DNA of 64,000 nucleotides from Parabacteroides goldsteinii DSM 19448 = WAL 12034. GTDB lineage: Bacteria; Bacteroidota; Bacteroidia; Bacteroidales; Tannerellaceae. Both the position numbers and the translations under genes were made by a program. Positions 8,655-18,313 of the stretch are shown piece after piece (positions within the stretch are counted from its first letter, which is position 1; each line of letters begins with the position of its first letter). The stretch lies in contig NZ_KQ033912.1 in the NCBI RefSeq assembly GCF_000969835.1, positions 1,935,920 through 1,999,919 of the forward strand, given 5' to 3'. The notes under the pieces are model-generated. The model did not search any database, was not told where the DNA came from, and saw nothing but the letters and a program-made list of their open reading frames with translations.

Positions 8655-10682
8655 GCTACCCGGTTTCACTTCTTTTTCCGGAGTGATGACAGACAACTTG
8701 CCGTCGAAGTTTTCAGCAGAGAGGATCATACCTTCCGATACGATGCCTTTCAACTTACGCGGAGCAAGGTTGGCAATAAAACAAACCTGTTTTCCGACCA
8801 ACTCTTCGGGGGCATAATGCTGGGCGATACCGGAAACGATCGTACGTTTCTCCAGACCGTCATCGATACGGAACTGCAACAACTTGTCGGCCTTAGGCAC
8901 CTTTGTACATTCCAGGATCGTTCCCACACGGATATCCAGTTTTGTGAAATCATCGAACGCGATGTTTTCGCGTATCGGTTTCGCTTTATAGTTGGCTTCT
9001 TCGTTCGCTTTCTTTGTATCCAGCAACTTCTGAACCTGCGCTTCGATCACACTGTCTTCGATCTTTTCAAAGAGCAGTTCGGATTTGCCAAGCTGATGTC
9101 CGGCTTCCAACAAATCGGTTGCGCCCAGACGGCTCCAGCCTAACGGTTCTACATTCAACATCTTGTTGAGTTTCTCCATGCTGAACGGCAAGAAGGGTTC
9201 GAAAGCAATAGCCAGGTTGGCTGTGATCTGCAAAGCGATGTTCATGATTGTTGCCACACGAGTCATATCTGACTTTGCCAGCTTCCAGGGTTCCGTATCT
9301 GCCAGGTATTTGTTACCGATACGGGCCAGGTTCATGGCTTCTTTCTGGGCATCACGGAAATGATAGGTGTCGAGCAGACGTTCCACATTTGCTTTTACAT
9401 CTTCGAAATCTTTCAAAGTCTGACGGTCATAGTCAGTCAGTTCGCTTACTGCCGGCACTTTTCCTTCGAAATATTTCTCAGTCAGCACCAGAGCACGGTT
9501 TACGAAGTTACCCAGGATGGCAACCAACTCGTTGTTATTACGTGCCTGGAAGTCTTTCCAGGTAAAGTCGTTATCTTTTGTTTCCGGAGCATTGGCGGTC
9601 AGGACATAACGTAACACGTCCTGTTTTCCCGGCATATCCACCAGATATTCGTTCAACCATACCGCCCAGTTGCGGGAAGTAGAGATCTTGTCGCCTTCCA
9701 AGTTCAGAAATTCATTGGCTGGCACATTCTCCGGCAGATTGAAAGTACCTTCCGCCTTCAACATGGCTGGGAATACGATGCAATGGAACACGATATTATC
9801 CTTTCCGATGAAATGTACCATCTTGGTTTCAGGATCTTTCCACCAGGTCTCCCAACTGTCGGGAAGTAATTCTTTTGTATTGGAGATATAACCGATCGGG
9901 GCATCGAACCATACGTAAAGCACTTTGCCTTCCGCTCCTTCTACCGGAACAGGGATACCCCAGTCCAGGTCGCGGCTTACGGCACGCGGTTGCAATCCCA
10001 TGTCCAGCCAGCTCTTGCACTGTCCGTACACATTCGGTTTCCATTCTTTATGATCTTCCAGAATCCATTTGCGCAGGAACGGTTCATGCTTATCCAAGGG
10101 CAGATACCAGTGTTTGGTCTCCTTCATCACCGGTTCGCTACCACTAATGGCAGACTTCGGGTTGATCAGGTCTGTAGCATTCAACGATGTACCGCAGGCT
10201 TCGCACTGGTCACCATAAGCCTTTTCGTTACCGCAATGCGGACATGTACCGGTTATATAACGGTCGGCAAGGAATTGTTTGGCTTCCTCGTCGTAATATT
10301 GTTCGCTGGTCTTCTCGATAAACTCTCCTTTTTCATACAGGGTACGGAAAAAGTCCGACGCTACCTGACGATGAGTAGACGAAGTTGTGCGTGAATAGAT
10401 ATCGAACGAGATGCCGAACTCCTCGAAAGACTTCTTGATAATGCCATGAAAACGGTCCACCACATCCTGCGGTGTAACACCTTCTTTCTTAGCACGGAGG
10501 GTAATAGGCACACCATGTTCGTCCGATCCCCCGATCATCAATACCTCTTCCCCCTTCAGACGAAGGTAGCGGGCATAAATATCGGCCGGTACATACACCC
10601 CGGCCAGATGTCCGATATGTACCGGTCCGTTCGCATACGGCAACGCCGTAGTTATCAGCGTTCTCTTAAAATGTTTTTCCAT
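8643..10682 (-). CDS. metG: methionyl-tRNA synthetase
   Basis: About 679 residues from ATG 10682 ([19 protein letters not shown]); longer readings have no family support. The class I HIGH motif is in [11 protein letters not shown], the zinc knuckle is [18 protein letters not shown], and the KMSKS loop appears as [10 protein letters not shown]-terminal EMAP/Trbp111-like tRNA-binding domain starts near [19 protein letters not shown]. It charges tRNA-Met in the cytoplasm. The gene follows the YifB-type gene by 43 bp on the same strand and is probably co-transcribed. Nothing about it is unusual except the 24-bp repeats at its 3' end. Confidence 0.97.
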   Translation of the reverse strand: MEKHFKRTLITTALPYANGPVHIGHLAGVYVPADIYARYLRLKGEEVLMIGGSDEHGVPITLRAKKEGVTPQDVVDRFHGIIKKSFEEFGISFDIYSRTTSSTHRQVASDFFRTLYEKGEFIEKTSEQYYDEEAKQFLADRYITGTCPHCGNEKAYGDQCEACGTSLNATDLINPKSAISGSEPVMKETKHWYLPLDKHEPFLRKWILEDHKEWKPNVYGQCKSWLDMGLQPRAVSRDLDWGIPVPVEGAEGKVLYVWFDAPIGYISNTKELLPDSWETWWKDPETKMVHFIGKDNIVFHCIVFPAMLKAEGTFNLPENVPANEFLNLEGDKISTSRNWAVWLNEYLVDMPGKQDVLRYVLTANAPETKDNDFTWKDFQARNNNELVAILGNFVNRALVLTEKYFEGKVPAVSELTDYDRQTLKDFEDVKANVERLLDTYHFRDAQKEAMNLARIGNKYLADTEPWKLAKSDMTRVATIMNIALQITANLAIAFEPFLPFSMEKLNKMLNVEPLGWSRLGATDLLEAGHQLGKSELLFEKIEDSVIEAQVQKLLDTKKANEEANYKAKPIRENIAFDDFTKLDIRVGTILECTKVPKADKLLQFRIDDGLEKRTIVSGIAQHYAPEELVGKQVCFIANLAPRKLKGIVSEGMILSAENFDGKLSVITPEKEVKPGSEVK

Positions 10683-10725
10683 ACCTTGTGTTCTCTTTTT
10701 GAGGGGCAAAGGTACGGAATAATTT

Positions 10726-12264
10726 TTACAATCCCCAGCTCTCCCTGTCCAGATTCCGGTAATTAATGGCTTCGGCAAGATGGCGTGTTTCTATCTTTTC
10801 AGAGGCATCAAGGTCGGCAATGGTACGGGCTACTTTCAGGATACGGTCGTAAGCACGGGCGGAAAGGCTCAGACGTTGCATGGCCGTTTTAAGAAGAGAC
10901 AGGCAAGCGGCGTCGGGTACGGCATATTTATGCAGAAGTTGCGTGGTCATCTGTGCATTGCAATATACACCTTCGTAGTCGGCAAAACGTTTTTCCTGAA
11001 TTGCACGGGCATTAACAACCCGTTCACGAACAGCAGCACTGGGTTCAGACGGACGTTGTTCGGATATCTTTTCAAAAGGGACTGGTACAATCTCCACCTG
11101 TATGTCGATACGGTCGAGCAACGGGCCGGATACACGGTTCATATATTTCTGCACTGCCCCCGGAGGGCAAAGGCAAGCCCTGTCCGGATGGTTGTAATAA
11201 CCACAGGGACAAGGATTCATCGAGGCAACCAGCATAAAGCTGGCCGGATAATCGACCGAGAAACGGGCACGAGAAACAGTAATCTTTCGATCTTCCAACG
11301 GTTGTCGCATCACCTCCAAAACACTCCGGTTGAATTCCGGTAATTCATCGAGGAACAGCACGCCGTTATGAGCCAGACTCACTTCACCCGGTTGAGGATA
11401 GGCACCGCCTCCCACCATTGCTACATTTGAAATGGTATGATGCGGCGAACGGAAGGGGCGTTGCACCATCAGGGAAGTCTCCACCCCTATCTTTCCGGCT
11501 ACAGAATGTATCTTAGTCGTCTCCAACGATTCGTGTAAGGTGAATGGTGGAAGGATCGTGGACAGTCGTTTGGCCAACATTGATTTTCCGCTTCCCGGCG
11601 GACCGATCATAATCAGATTATGGCCTCCTGCCGCAGCGACTTCCAAAGCTCGTTTTACATTTTCCTGGCCGCGTACATCTGAAAAATCAAACTCGAATTG
11701 CTCCTGACGGGCATAAAACTCTTTCCTCGTATCAACAACAGTCTGTTCCAGTTCGCATTTTCCGCCCATAAATTCGATCACCTCTTTGATGTTATCGGCC
11801 CCATAGACCTCCAGGTTATTGACAACAGCGGCCTCACGGGCATTCTGCCTGGGCAGTATGAAACCCTTAAAGCCTTCCTCCCTCGCTTTAATAGCAATAG
11901 GGAGCACGCCTTTTACCGGTTGCAGGCTTCCGTCCAACGATAGTTCGCCCATCAGGATAAACTTATCCAGCCGCGAAGCATCCAATTCCTCGGCGGCTGC
12001 CAGTATCCCGACAGCCAGTGGCAGATCATAAGCAGAACCTTCCTTCCGAATATCGGCAGGTGCCATATTAATCACAATTCGATTACGGGGGAATTTATAT
12101 CCACTCACCTGAAGCGCAGAAATGATACGTTCGTGGCTTTCACGCACAGCAACATCGGGAAGACCTACCAGAAAGAATTGGATTCCCTTTGTACAATTTA
12201 CTTCAATGGTGACAATGGTTGCAGAGATGCCCTGCACCGCGGCGGCATAAGATTTTACTAACAT
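10726..12264 (-). CDS. YifB/ComM-family Mg-chelatase-like ATPase
   Basis: A 512-residue protein. The N-terminal ChlI/Lon-protease-like fold (residues about 20-140, [14 protein letters not shown]) is followed by an AAA+ domain with Walker [11 protein letters not shown], Walker B region LFLDELPEF, and [20 protein letters not shown] with clustered cysteines. The C-terminal Mg_chelatase_C region is [20 protein letters not shown]. ComM-type proteins are hexameric helicases that promote branch migration during natural transformation; in bacteria not known to be competent their role is unclear. It sits 38 bp downstream of the thioredoxin-fold lipoprotein gene and 43 bp upstream of metG. Confidence 0.93.
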   Translation of the reverse strand: MLVKSYAAAVQGISATIVTIEVNCTKGIQFFLVGLPDVAVRESHERIISALQVSGYKFPRNRIVINMAPADIRKEGSAYDLPLAVGILAAAEELDASRLDKFILMGELSLDGSLQPVKGVLPIAIKAREEGFKGFILPRQNAREAAVVNNLEVYGADNIKEVIEFMGGKCELEQTVVDTRKEFYARQEQFEFDFSDVRGQENVKRALEVAAAGGHNLIMIGPPGSGKSMLAKRLSTILPPFTLHESLETTKIHSVAGKIGVETSLMVQRPFRSPHHTISNVAMVGGGAYPQPGEVSLAHNGVLFLDELPEFNRSVLEVMRQPLEDRKITVSRARFSVDYPASFMLVASMNPCPCGYYNHPDRACLCPPGAVQKYMNRVSGPLLDRIDIQVEIVPVPFEKISEQRPSEPSAAVRERVVNARAIQEKRFADYEGVYCNAQMTTQLLHKYAVPDAACLSLLKTAMQRLSLSARAYDRILKVARTIADLDASEKIETRHLAEAINYRNLDRESWGL

Positions 12265-12302
12265 AATTAATGATTTTGGTTGGAAGTTTATAATTCGTTA
12301 TC

Positions 12303-13406
12303 TCATTTTTCTACCAGTTTTTCAAGTGTTTGTTCTATTTCTACACCGTTATCCGTTTTCATGATGATCTTTCCTTCCTCATCGATCAGAAAACAGCGAG
12401 GAAGTGCATTCACATTATACAGATCAACCAGCATTGTTGCTTGTCCGGCAGAATCGGTTACCAAATTCCAGTTGATGCTATCCTTTGCCAACAACTTGCG
12501 TACCTCCTGCGGGTCGTCATCGAGACTGATCAACAGCATATCGACTTTCTCTTTCGGGTACTTCATCGCGACCTTATCCAAAAACAGATCTTCTGTCTGG
12601 CACATATCGCACCAAGGAGCCGTAAAAGCAAGTAACAAATATCGCTGCGGAAACGAATCCAGACTCACAGTATGTCCATATACATTCTTTACATTAAAAC
12701 CCGGAGCTTCTGCACCCAAAGAAGTTCGCTGTGCTTTCATACTGTAATCCTGCATTTTACGAATCAGATAAAAATCTTTCAATTTCGGACTTAACACAGC
12801 CAGCAATTCATCCATTTTGCGGGTATCATCCGGATTCATAAAATAATATTGCAATAAAACAGCCGAAGCTTCTTCATCCGGATGTTCTTGTATATATTCC
12901 ATCGCCCGTTCACTCAGGGTATGGTTTACATTCGTCAGACGAGAAGGAATATCAGTATCTTCCGTTGTATTTGTTTGACTGCTTTTACTCGTTAATATCT
13001 TGATCAGGTCTGCCTGCTCCTTCAGCAGGGGAGTAACACTTTTACGAAAAGAATTCAACTGGTCGTTGACACGTCCGCCTTTCACCTGAAGCAAAGCCGG
13101 ATAAAGAGCATCACCGGTTATGGTGACTTTCTCTCCTTTCATCAGGTAAGCCGTGGTCCAGCTTTTTTTATTATCGAAGAAAATCGTTACGGTATTGAAA
13201 TCTCCTTCGTTCCGTTTCAGGGAGAATTGTCCGGGTTTCTCGCAAGTGATGGTATCAACAACTTTATAATTGTCATTCTCAAAAACAGCATATAGCGTCT
13301 CATCTTCCAAATTAGACAACTTGCCTTCAATTCGGTAAGAGACGTCCTTGCCGCACGACGACAAAAACAATGCGACTCCTAAAATCAGTAATAAACGTTT
13401 TATCAT
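12303..13406 (-). CDS. thioredoxin-fold lipoprotein with DUF4369-like N-terminus
   Basis: A 367-residue protein with a lipoprotein signal (LILGVALFLSSCGKD, Cys about 18). Residues about 22-120 resemble the DUF4369 beta-sandwich (YRIEGKLSNLEDETLYAVFE). The C-terminal 150 residues are a TlpA/ResA-like thioredoxin domain with GAEAPGFNVKNVYG and the active-site WCDMC motif. Such proteins are tethered in the periplasm or outer membrane of Bacteroidetes and take part in thiol-disulfide exchange. A TATCTTTA box at 13444-13451 (minus strand) may be its promoter. It heads a probable operon with the YifB-type gene and metG. The partner proteins are unknown. Confidence 0.88.
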   Translation of the reverse strand: MIKRLLLILGVALFLSSCGKDVSYRIEGKLSNLEDETLYAVFENDNYKVVDTITCEKPGQFSLKRNEGDFNTVTIFFDNKKSWTTAYLMKGEKVTITGDALYPALLQVKGGRVNDQLNSFRKSVTPLLKEQADLIKILTSKSSQTNTTEDTDIPSRLTNVNHTLSERAMEYIQEHPDEEASAVLLQYYFMNPDDTRKMDELLAVLSPKLKDFYLIRKMQDYSMKAQRTSLGAEAPGFNVKNVYGHTVSLDSFPQRYLLLAFTAPWCDMCQTEDLFLDKVAMKYPKEKVDMLLISLDDDPQEVRKLLAKDSINWNLVTDSAGQATMLVDLYNVNALPRCFLIDEEGKIIMKTDNGVEIEQTLEKLVEK

Positions 13407-13504
13407 TATACCTTAAACCCACACATTAACGGATAATACGCGGTAAAGATAACAATAGATTTTAAAACAAACTAACATTTATGATAAAATTAATGTAGAT
13501 ATAC

Positions 13505-13540
13505 AAAAAAAAGCGCAGAACGGTATGTTCCACGCTTTTT
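13505..13540 (-). terminator. intrinsic terminator of pckA
   Basis: On the minus strand AAAAAGCGTGGAAC pairs with GTTCTGCGCTTTTT around a 5-nt loop: 14 pairs including two G-U, followed by a T run. It starts about 50 bp after the pckA stop. Confidence 0.85.
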
Positions 13541-13588
13541 GATGATATTATTCTTAACCTTTGGTAAGATTTACCTCCGGCGTTTGAA

Positions 13589-15196
13589 TTACAATTTCGG
13601 ACCGGCAGAAACCAAAGCCTTACCAGCTTCGTTACCTGTGAACTTAGCGAAGTTCTTCTGGAAGCGAGCAGCCAAATCTTTAGCTTTTTCATCCCACTGA
13701 GCAGCATCAGCGTAAGTGTCACGAGGATCAAGGATTTTCGGATCAACACCCGGAAGTTCTGTCGGAACAACGAAGTCGAAGTAAGGAATAACCTTAGTCG
13801 GAGCTTTGTCGATAGAGCCATCCAGGATAGCATCGATGATACCTCTTGTATCTTTGATAGAGATACGCTTACCGCTACCATTCCATCCAGTGTTAACCAG
13901 ATAAGCCTTAGCACCAGTCATTTCCATTTTCTTAACCAGTTCTTCACCGTATTTAGTCGGGTGTAATGACAAGAATGCAGCACCGAAACAAGCAGAGAAT
14001 GTAGGAGTCGGTTCAGTGATACCACGTTCTGTACCTGCCAATTTAGCTGTGAAACCAGAAAGGAAGTAGTACTGAGTTTGTTCCGGAGTCAGGATAGATA
14101 CCGGAGGCAATACACCGAATGCATCAGCAGACAGGAAAATAACCTGTTTTGCGTGCGGACCTTTAGATACCGGCTTAACGATGTTTTCAATGTGATAGAT
14201 AGGATAAGAAACGCGAGTATTTTCTGTTACGCTCTTATCTGCGAAGTCAATAGTACCGTCAGCAGCAACTGTTACGTTTTCCAACAGAGCATCGCGTTTG
14301 ATAGCGTTGTAGATATCCGGTTCGCTTTCTTTGTCCAGGTTGATAACCTTAGCATAGCAACCACCTTCGTAGTTAAATACACCTTCGTTATCCCATCCGT
14401 GTTCGTCATCACCGATCAACAGACGTTTCGGGTCAGTTGACAAAGTAGTCTTACCTGTACCAGACAGACCGAAGAAGATAGCTGAACTAGTTCCTTCTTT
14501 ATCCGTGTTAGCAGAGCAGTGCATAGAAGCGATACCACGAAGCGGGTTCATGTAGTTCATGATAGAGAACATACCTTTCTTCATTTCACCACCGTACCAA
14601 GTGTTCAGGATAACCTGTTCTTTAGTCTTCAAGTTGAAAACTGTAGCAGTTTCAGAGTTCAGACCCAGTTCTTTGAAGTTGTCAACTTTTGCTTTAGAAG
14701 CGTTGAAACAAACGAAATCAGGTTCACCGTAGTTAGCCAGTTCTTCAGCTGTCGGACGGATAAACATGTTAGTTACGAAATGTGCCTGCCAAGCTACTTC
14801 CATGATGAAACGAACTTTCATACGAGTTGCTTCGTTTGCACCGCAGAATGTATCGACAACGAACAGACGTTTGCCTGACAATTGTTTTACAGCTTTAGCT
14901 TTCAGATCAGCCCATGCTTCTTCAGTACAAGGCTTGTTATCATTTTTATATTCTTCAGAAGTCCACCATACTGAGTCTTCGCTGGCTTCATTCTTTACAA
15001 AGAATTTATCCTTAGGTGAACGACCTGTGTAAACACCTGTCATTACGTTTACAGCACCCAGTTCTGTTACCTGACCTTTTTCAAAACCTTCCAAAGATGG
15101 TTTTGTTTCTTCTGCGAACAGAACATCATAAGACGGATTGTGTAAAATTTCTGTTACACCGGTAATTCCGTACTTGCTTAAATCTAAATTAGCCAT
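13589..15196 (-). CDS. pckA: phosphoenolpyruvate carboxykinase (ATP)
   Basis: A 535-residue protein of standard length. It has the RSPKDKF region, [14 protein letters not shown], the P-loop [11 protein letters not shown], the metal- and nucleotide-binding IGDDEHGW, and EGGCYAK, all diagnostic of the ATP-dependent enzyme. It interconverts oxaloacetate + ATP and PEP + CO2 + ADP; in Bacteroides-type fermenters it mainly fixes CO2 on PEP on the way to succinate and gains ATP. A TACTTTTG box at 15315-15322 (minus strand) predicts a leader of about 110 nt, and a strong terminator lies downstream. Codon choice looks like that of a highly expressed gene. Confidence 0.97.
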   Translation of the reverse strand: MANLDLSKYGITGVTEILHNPSYDVLFAEETKPSLEGFEKGQVTELGAVNVMTGVYTGRSPKDKFFVKNEASEDSVWWTSEEYKNDNKPCTEEAWADLKAKAVKQLSGKRLFVVDTFCGANEATRMKVRFIMEVAWQAHFVTNMFIRPTAEELANYGEPDFVCFNASKAKVDNFKELGLNSETATVFNLKTKEQVILNTWYGGEMKKGMFSIMNYMNPLRGIASMHCSANTDKEGTSSAIFFGLSGTGKTTLSTDPKRLLIGDDEHGWDNEGVFNYEGGCYAKVINLDKESEPDIYNAIKRDALLENVTVAADGTIDFADKSVTENTRVSYPIYHIENIVKPVSKGPHAKQVIFLSADAFGVLPPVSILTPEQTQYYFLSGFTAKLAGTERGITEPTPTFSACFGAAFLSLHPTKYGEELVKKMEMTGAKAYLVNTGWNGSGKRISIKDTRGIIDAILDGSIDKAPTKVIPYFDFVVPTELPGVDPKILDPRDTYADAAQWDEKAKDLAARFQKNFAKFTGNEAGKALVSAGPKL

Positions 15197-15559
15197 TCTT
15201 GATAATAATTTAAATGATTGACTTTATATAACTTTTCTCTCTCGCGAAATTAAAATAACAGGGCTCCAATACCTACATCTAACTTGCTATTATCGCGCCT
15301 TGTTAAGACCGGTACAAAAGTAATACATTTTTTTATAGCTGGTACTCTATTAAGGAAATTTTTCAGTAATAATTGCTCTTTTCCATGCAATTAACAATCC
15401 GGGCAGTCTATTTGTCAACTAGACTTTACAATCTGCGACAGAAGTGTCAACTAAAGTAGTCACTTAGAAAAAAGTGAATATATTTACAGAAAAAGTTGAG
15501 TAGTTTTCCCCAATTTTTGTGTTCTGATTCTGAACAAGGTCTAACCACGTAGCATTCTT
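15197..15559. other. 363-bp divergent intergenic region, pckA / ECF sigma
   Basis: Holds divergent control elements. TACTTTTG at 15315-15322 on the minus strand is a perfect -7 box for pckA. Toward the sigma gene, the 9-bp direct repeat TGTCAACTA occurs at 15413-15421 and 15445-15453, 32 bp apart (about three helical turns). A small inverted repeat CACTT/AAGTG follows near 15471. I found no RNA gene or small coding frame here. Confidence 0.5.
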
Positions 15560-16180
15560 ATGAGAAAAAACACTGAGTCAACCCCCATGACTACAAAAAA
15601 GAGAAACTCAGATCAGATAATCTGGGAGAATTTTCTTTGTGGAGATGATGAAGCTTATACATATATTTATAGAGAGTACTCGCAGGCGCTATATGCTTAT
15701 GGCATGCATTTTACCTCTGATAAAGGGCTGGTAGAGGATTGTATACAGGATGTGTTTATAAAGATATTTCAGAACCGCAGACACCTCCAGTCTACAGACA
15801 ACATCAAACTATACCTTTTTATTGCCTTGAAAAACAAGCTATTCAATATATTTAGAAAAGACATAAAATACAGTCAGATCGATTCGCTGGAACCTGTTTT
15901 TGCGGCAGAATATACGATTGAGGATGAGATTATCGAAAATGAAAGAGAACAATTCCTGAATGAGAAAATGATCCGGATGCTCGAGGTTTTATCGCCACGC
16001 CAGAAAGAAATCATCTATTATCGTTTTGTAGAAGGATTATCTTATGAAGAGATTTGCCAGATCATGGATATGAATTACCAATCTACCCAGAATCTGATAC
16101 AAAGGTCTTTAAAAAAGCTACGTACCACTTTCTCACAGGCAGAAATGCAATTTGTCCTGCTCCTTCTTATCAGCATGTAA
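15560..16180 (+). CDS. ECF RNA polymerase sigma factor
   Basis: A 206-residue sigma-70 family protein of the Bacteroidetes ECF type. Region 2 spans about 25-90 (FLCGDDEAYTYIYREYSQAL, CIQDVFIKIFQNRR) and region 4 about 135-190 (LSPRQKEIIYYRFVEGLSYE, then NYQSTQNLIQRSLKKLR). ATG 15560 gives a 9-residue lead before a second ATG (MTTKKRNSD), either of which may be used. The gene converges on the SusC/SusD operon from its far end. The FecR anti-sigma gene at the other end of that operon has no adjacent sigma gene, so this factor is its likely partner. Direct repeats lie upstream. Confidence 0.92.
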   Translation: MRKNTESTPMTTKKRNSDQIIWENFLCGDDEAYTYIYREYSQALYAYGMHFTSDKGLVEDCIQDVFIKIFQNRRHLQSTDNIKLYLFIALKNKLFNIFRKDIKYSQIDSLEPVFAAEYTIEDEIIENEREQFLNEKMIRMLEVLSPRQKEIIYYRFVEGLSYEEICQIMDMNYQSTQNLIQRSLKKLRTTFSQAEMQFVLLLLISM

Positions 16181-16184
16181 CTTA

Positions 16185-16239
16185 CAATTGCCTATAAAAC
16201 AAGTCAATCAGTAGTCTGTCGTTGTTTTATAAGCAATTG
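16185..16239. terminator. long hairpin between convergent sigma gene and uptake operon
   Basis: An 18-bp inverted repeat (16185-16202 and 16222-16239, one mismatch that becomes a G-U pair on the minus strand) with a 19-nt loop lies 5 bp after the sigma stop and 9 bp from the DUF1080 stop. It is AT-rich and lacks a clear U tract. A bidirectional terminator or an mRNA 3'-end stabiliser is the simplest reading. Confidence 0.65.
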
Positions 16240-16247
16240 CGTGGTTC

Positions 16248-16940
16248 TCACTCGAGAACTTTTATACGGATATATCTGAACCTGACTACCGAGTCATGCC
16301 CCAAGAAAGCGATGTGACCACATGAGTTCCGCAATCCGGACTGTACCTTATCATACGGAATATCCTTAATCACTTTCTTGATATTCGTATCGAGAATGAC
16401 CGTCCCATTCAAAATGATCTTAATATTGGCTCCCCGAGCTATCACTTCCTGTTGATTCCATTCGCCCACTGGTTTTAAATACCCGCGTTTGGCCGGAGCA
16501 TAATTATATAAACCTCCGTGATACTGGTAGGGCTTCAGATCCTTATATTGAGGATCGTCATTATCCAGTATCTGAAGTTCCATTCCCAAATAACCTTCCG
16601 GAACTATGATGTGCCGAAGCCCCAATCCGTTATTTGCTCCGGGTGTCAGTTGAAATTCAAACTTCAATACAAAGTTACAGAAACTATCTTCCGAATAAAG
16701 ATTTCCGAATCCCGAGGCTTTTTTAGCAATACAACCGTTTTCCAATATATACTCATCAGAGTTGTTAATCCATCCATCCAGAGTAGTTCCGTCAAACAAC
16801 AACCGGTAACCATCTTTCTTCTCCTGCTCCGATAACCGGTATGGGACAACTGTTTCCGCTGTCGACGAAAGAACCGGATTCGATGCGAACAAAGGACAGC
16901 TTATTAGCAACAACAAGACTGCATATTCTATAATTTTCAT
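16248..16940 (-). CDS. DUF1080 (3-keto-disaccharide hydrolase-like) secreted protein
   Basis: About 230 residues from ATG 16940, with a signal peptide (IIEYAVLLLLISCPLFAS). Residues about 35-230 form one DUF1080 domain: GYRLLFDGTTLDGWIN, NGLGLRHIIVPEGYLGMELQ cut by short loops, GGLYNYAPAKRGYLKPVGEW, and IAFLGHDSVVRFRYIRIK near the end. The fold is a concanavalin-like beta-sandwich. Characterised members cleave 3-keto-glycosides made by Gfo/Idh/MocA oxidoreductases. Such an oxidoreductase is encoded 21 bp upstream, so the two probably act in sequence in the periplasm. It is the last gene of the uptake operon. The actual sugar is not known. Confidence 0.85.
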   Translation of the reverse strand: MKIIEYAVLLLLISCPLFASNPVLSSTAETVVPYRLSEQEKKDGYRLLFDGTTLDGWINNSDEYILENGCIAKKASGFGNLYSEDSFCNFVLKFEFQLTPGANNGLGLRHIIVPEGYLGMELQILDNDDPQYKDLKPYQYHGGLYNYAPAKRGYLKPVGEWNQQEVIARGANIKIILNGTVILDTNIKKVIKDIPYDKVQSGLRNSCGHIAFLGHDSVVRFRYIRIKVLE

Positions 16941-16961
16941 AGACAAATCTCTTTTTTAAGT

Positions 16962-18302
16962 TTATTTTTTTCTTTCTTTCAGATTCTCAGCATCCCAATA
17001 AACAGCCTCTCCCCGTTCATAACTTTCATAACTTAATAAGGCCGGAGCAGCAGATCTTACAGAAAACATGACATCACAAACAAGCGGGGTTTTATTACGG
17101 ATACCCGTAAAAAAGTTTTCAAAATGATCATAATGCCCCCCCTTATAGTCCGATGAAGCAATGAATTCTATCTCCTTTTCCGATTTGACAACCGGCGTAT
17201 CGATCCCCTGCCCAATCGGTTCCAATGCCTGCAAGAAAGCTGTATCAGCCTTATGCAACGTTTTCAAAGTGACCTTATCCCATGCCACATCGAGAGTTCC
17301 TTCCGAACCGACAATACGAAAGTCCATACTTCCCCATTTACGCGAAACACCGTCGACATAGTTTGCACCCAACTGTACGGTGAACGCTCCCAGATCCTCC
17401 CTGTCCGGATAATCCAGATAAGCAAGCATCACATCAGGAGTATCCCGGTATCCGTCTGTATAATGCCGGATACCACCTGTCGTATAAACTTTTTCCGGAC
17501 CAATAGCATCAGTTATATAGTGAAGGCTTGCCAGCACATGCACGAACAGATCTCCGGCAATGCCGGTTCCGTAATCTTTCCAGTTCCTCCAATAAAAGAA
17601 ACGTTGGGGATCGAATTTATGCTTAGGTGCATTTCCTAAGAACCGTTTCCACCAGATTGTTTTTTCAGAAGCATTATCAGCAACCGGATAATACCCCAAT
17701 GTTCCCGGAGCACCTGTAAACTGCCCATCTATAAAATTGACTTTGCCGATAGCCCCGGATCGCAACAGTTGCCGGGCTTTTCTATTCCCTAAAGAAGCCA
17801 TACCCTGACTCCCGGCTTGAAAATACATACCACTTACCCGCTGCGCATCAATCAGTTTTTCCGCCTCACTTATTTTATGGATAACCGGTTTTTCACAATA
17901 TACATGCTTACCAGCTTTCATGGCTGCAATGGCAATGGGTTGATGCCAATGGTCGGGAGTTCCGATCAGTACGGCATCGACATCACTACGTTTCAGAATA
18001 TCATTATAATCTTTTGTTATGAAAATATGATCTCCCCACTGTTTTTTAGCATCCTCCAAACGCGTTTCATAAACATCACATACGGCCGTGATCTTTACCC
18101 CTGGTACCCGTAAAGCACAATTCGCATCAGCAGTCCCCATTCCGCCTTTACCGATTAAAGCAATGCGTATCTCGCTGGAACCGACAGATTCCCCATTTCC
18201 AACCACTCCGGAAGAGTTTCCCTCCGCCAGAAGTTGGGGAGCTGAAGGTAATAATATACCTCCAGCCATCATTTGTTTAATAAAAGTTCTTCTATTTGAC
18301 AT
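16962..18302 (-). CDS. Tat-exported Gfo/Idh/MocA family oxidoreductase
   Basis: About 446 residues from ATG 18302. The N-terminus MSNRRTFIKQMMAGGILLPS is a twin-arginine signal, expected for export of a folded, cofactor-loaded enzyme. The Rossmann domain follows (IRIALIGKGGMGTAD), then GTPDHWHQPIAIAAMKAGKH and the catalytic-region YCEKPV. The C-terminal domain (about 190-430) has WWKRFLGNAPKHKFDPQRFF and WRNWKDYGTGIAGDLFVH. Members oxidise or reduce a sugar hydroxyl with tightly bound NAD(P). Paired with the DUF1080 protein it would form an oxidation/cleavage route for glycosides. It lies 11 bp after the DUF1735 lipoprotein gene. Confidence 0.88.
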   Translation of the reverse strand: MSNRRTFIKQMMAGGILLPSAPQLLAEGNSSGVVGNGESVGSSEIRIALIGKGGMGTADANCALRVPGVKITAVCDVYETRLEDAKKQWGDHIFITKDYNDILKRSDVDAVLIGTPDHWHQPIAIAAMKAGKHVYCEKPVIHKISEAEKLIDAQRVSGMYFQAGSQGMASLGNRKARQLLRSGAIGKVNFIDGQFTGAPGTLGYYPVADNASEKTIWWKRFLGNAPKHKFDPQRFFYWRNWKDYGTGIAGDLFVHVLASLHYITDAIGPEKVYTTGGIRHYTDGYRDTPDVMLAYLDYPDREDLGAFTVQLGANYVDGVSRKWGSMDFRIVGSEGTLDVAWDKVTLKTLHKADTAFLQALEPIGQGIDTPVVKSEKEIEFIASSDYKGGHYDHFENFFTGIRNKTPLVCDVMFSVRSAAPALLSYESYERGEAVYWDAENLKERKK

Positions 18303-18313
18303 AACATCTGTTA

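Noticed and set aside
8487..9143. plus-strand open frame of 218 codons covering the 24-bp repeats
   Set aside because: From 8643 onward it is antisense to metG and has no family features; only the repeat part is of interest and is listed as a repeat.
13462..13914. minus-strand open frame of 150 codons
   Set aside because: Overlaps pckA in another frame of the same strand and crosses its terminator; the residues show no domain.
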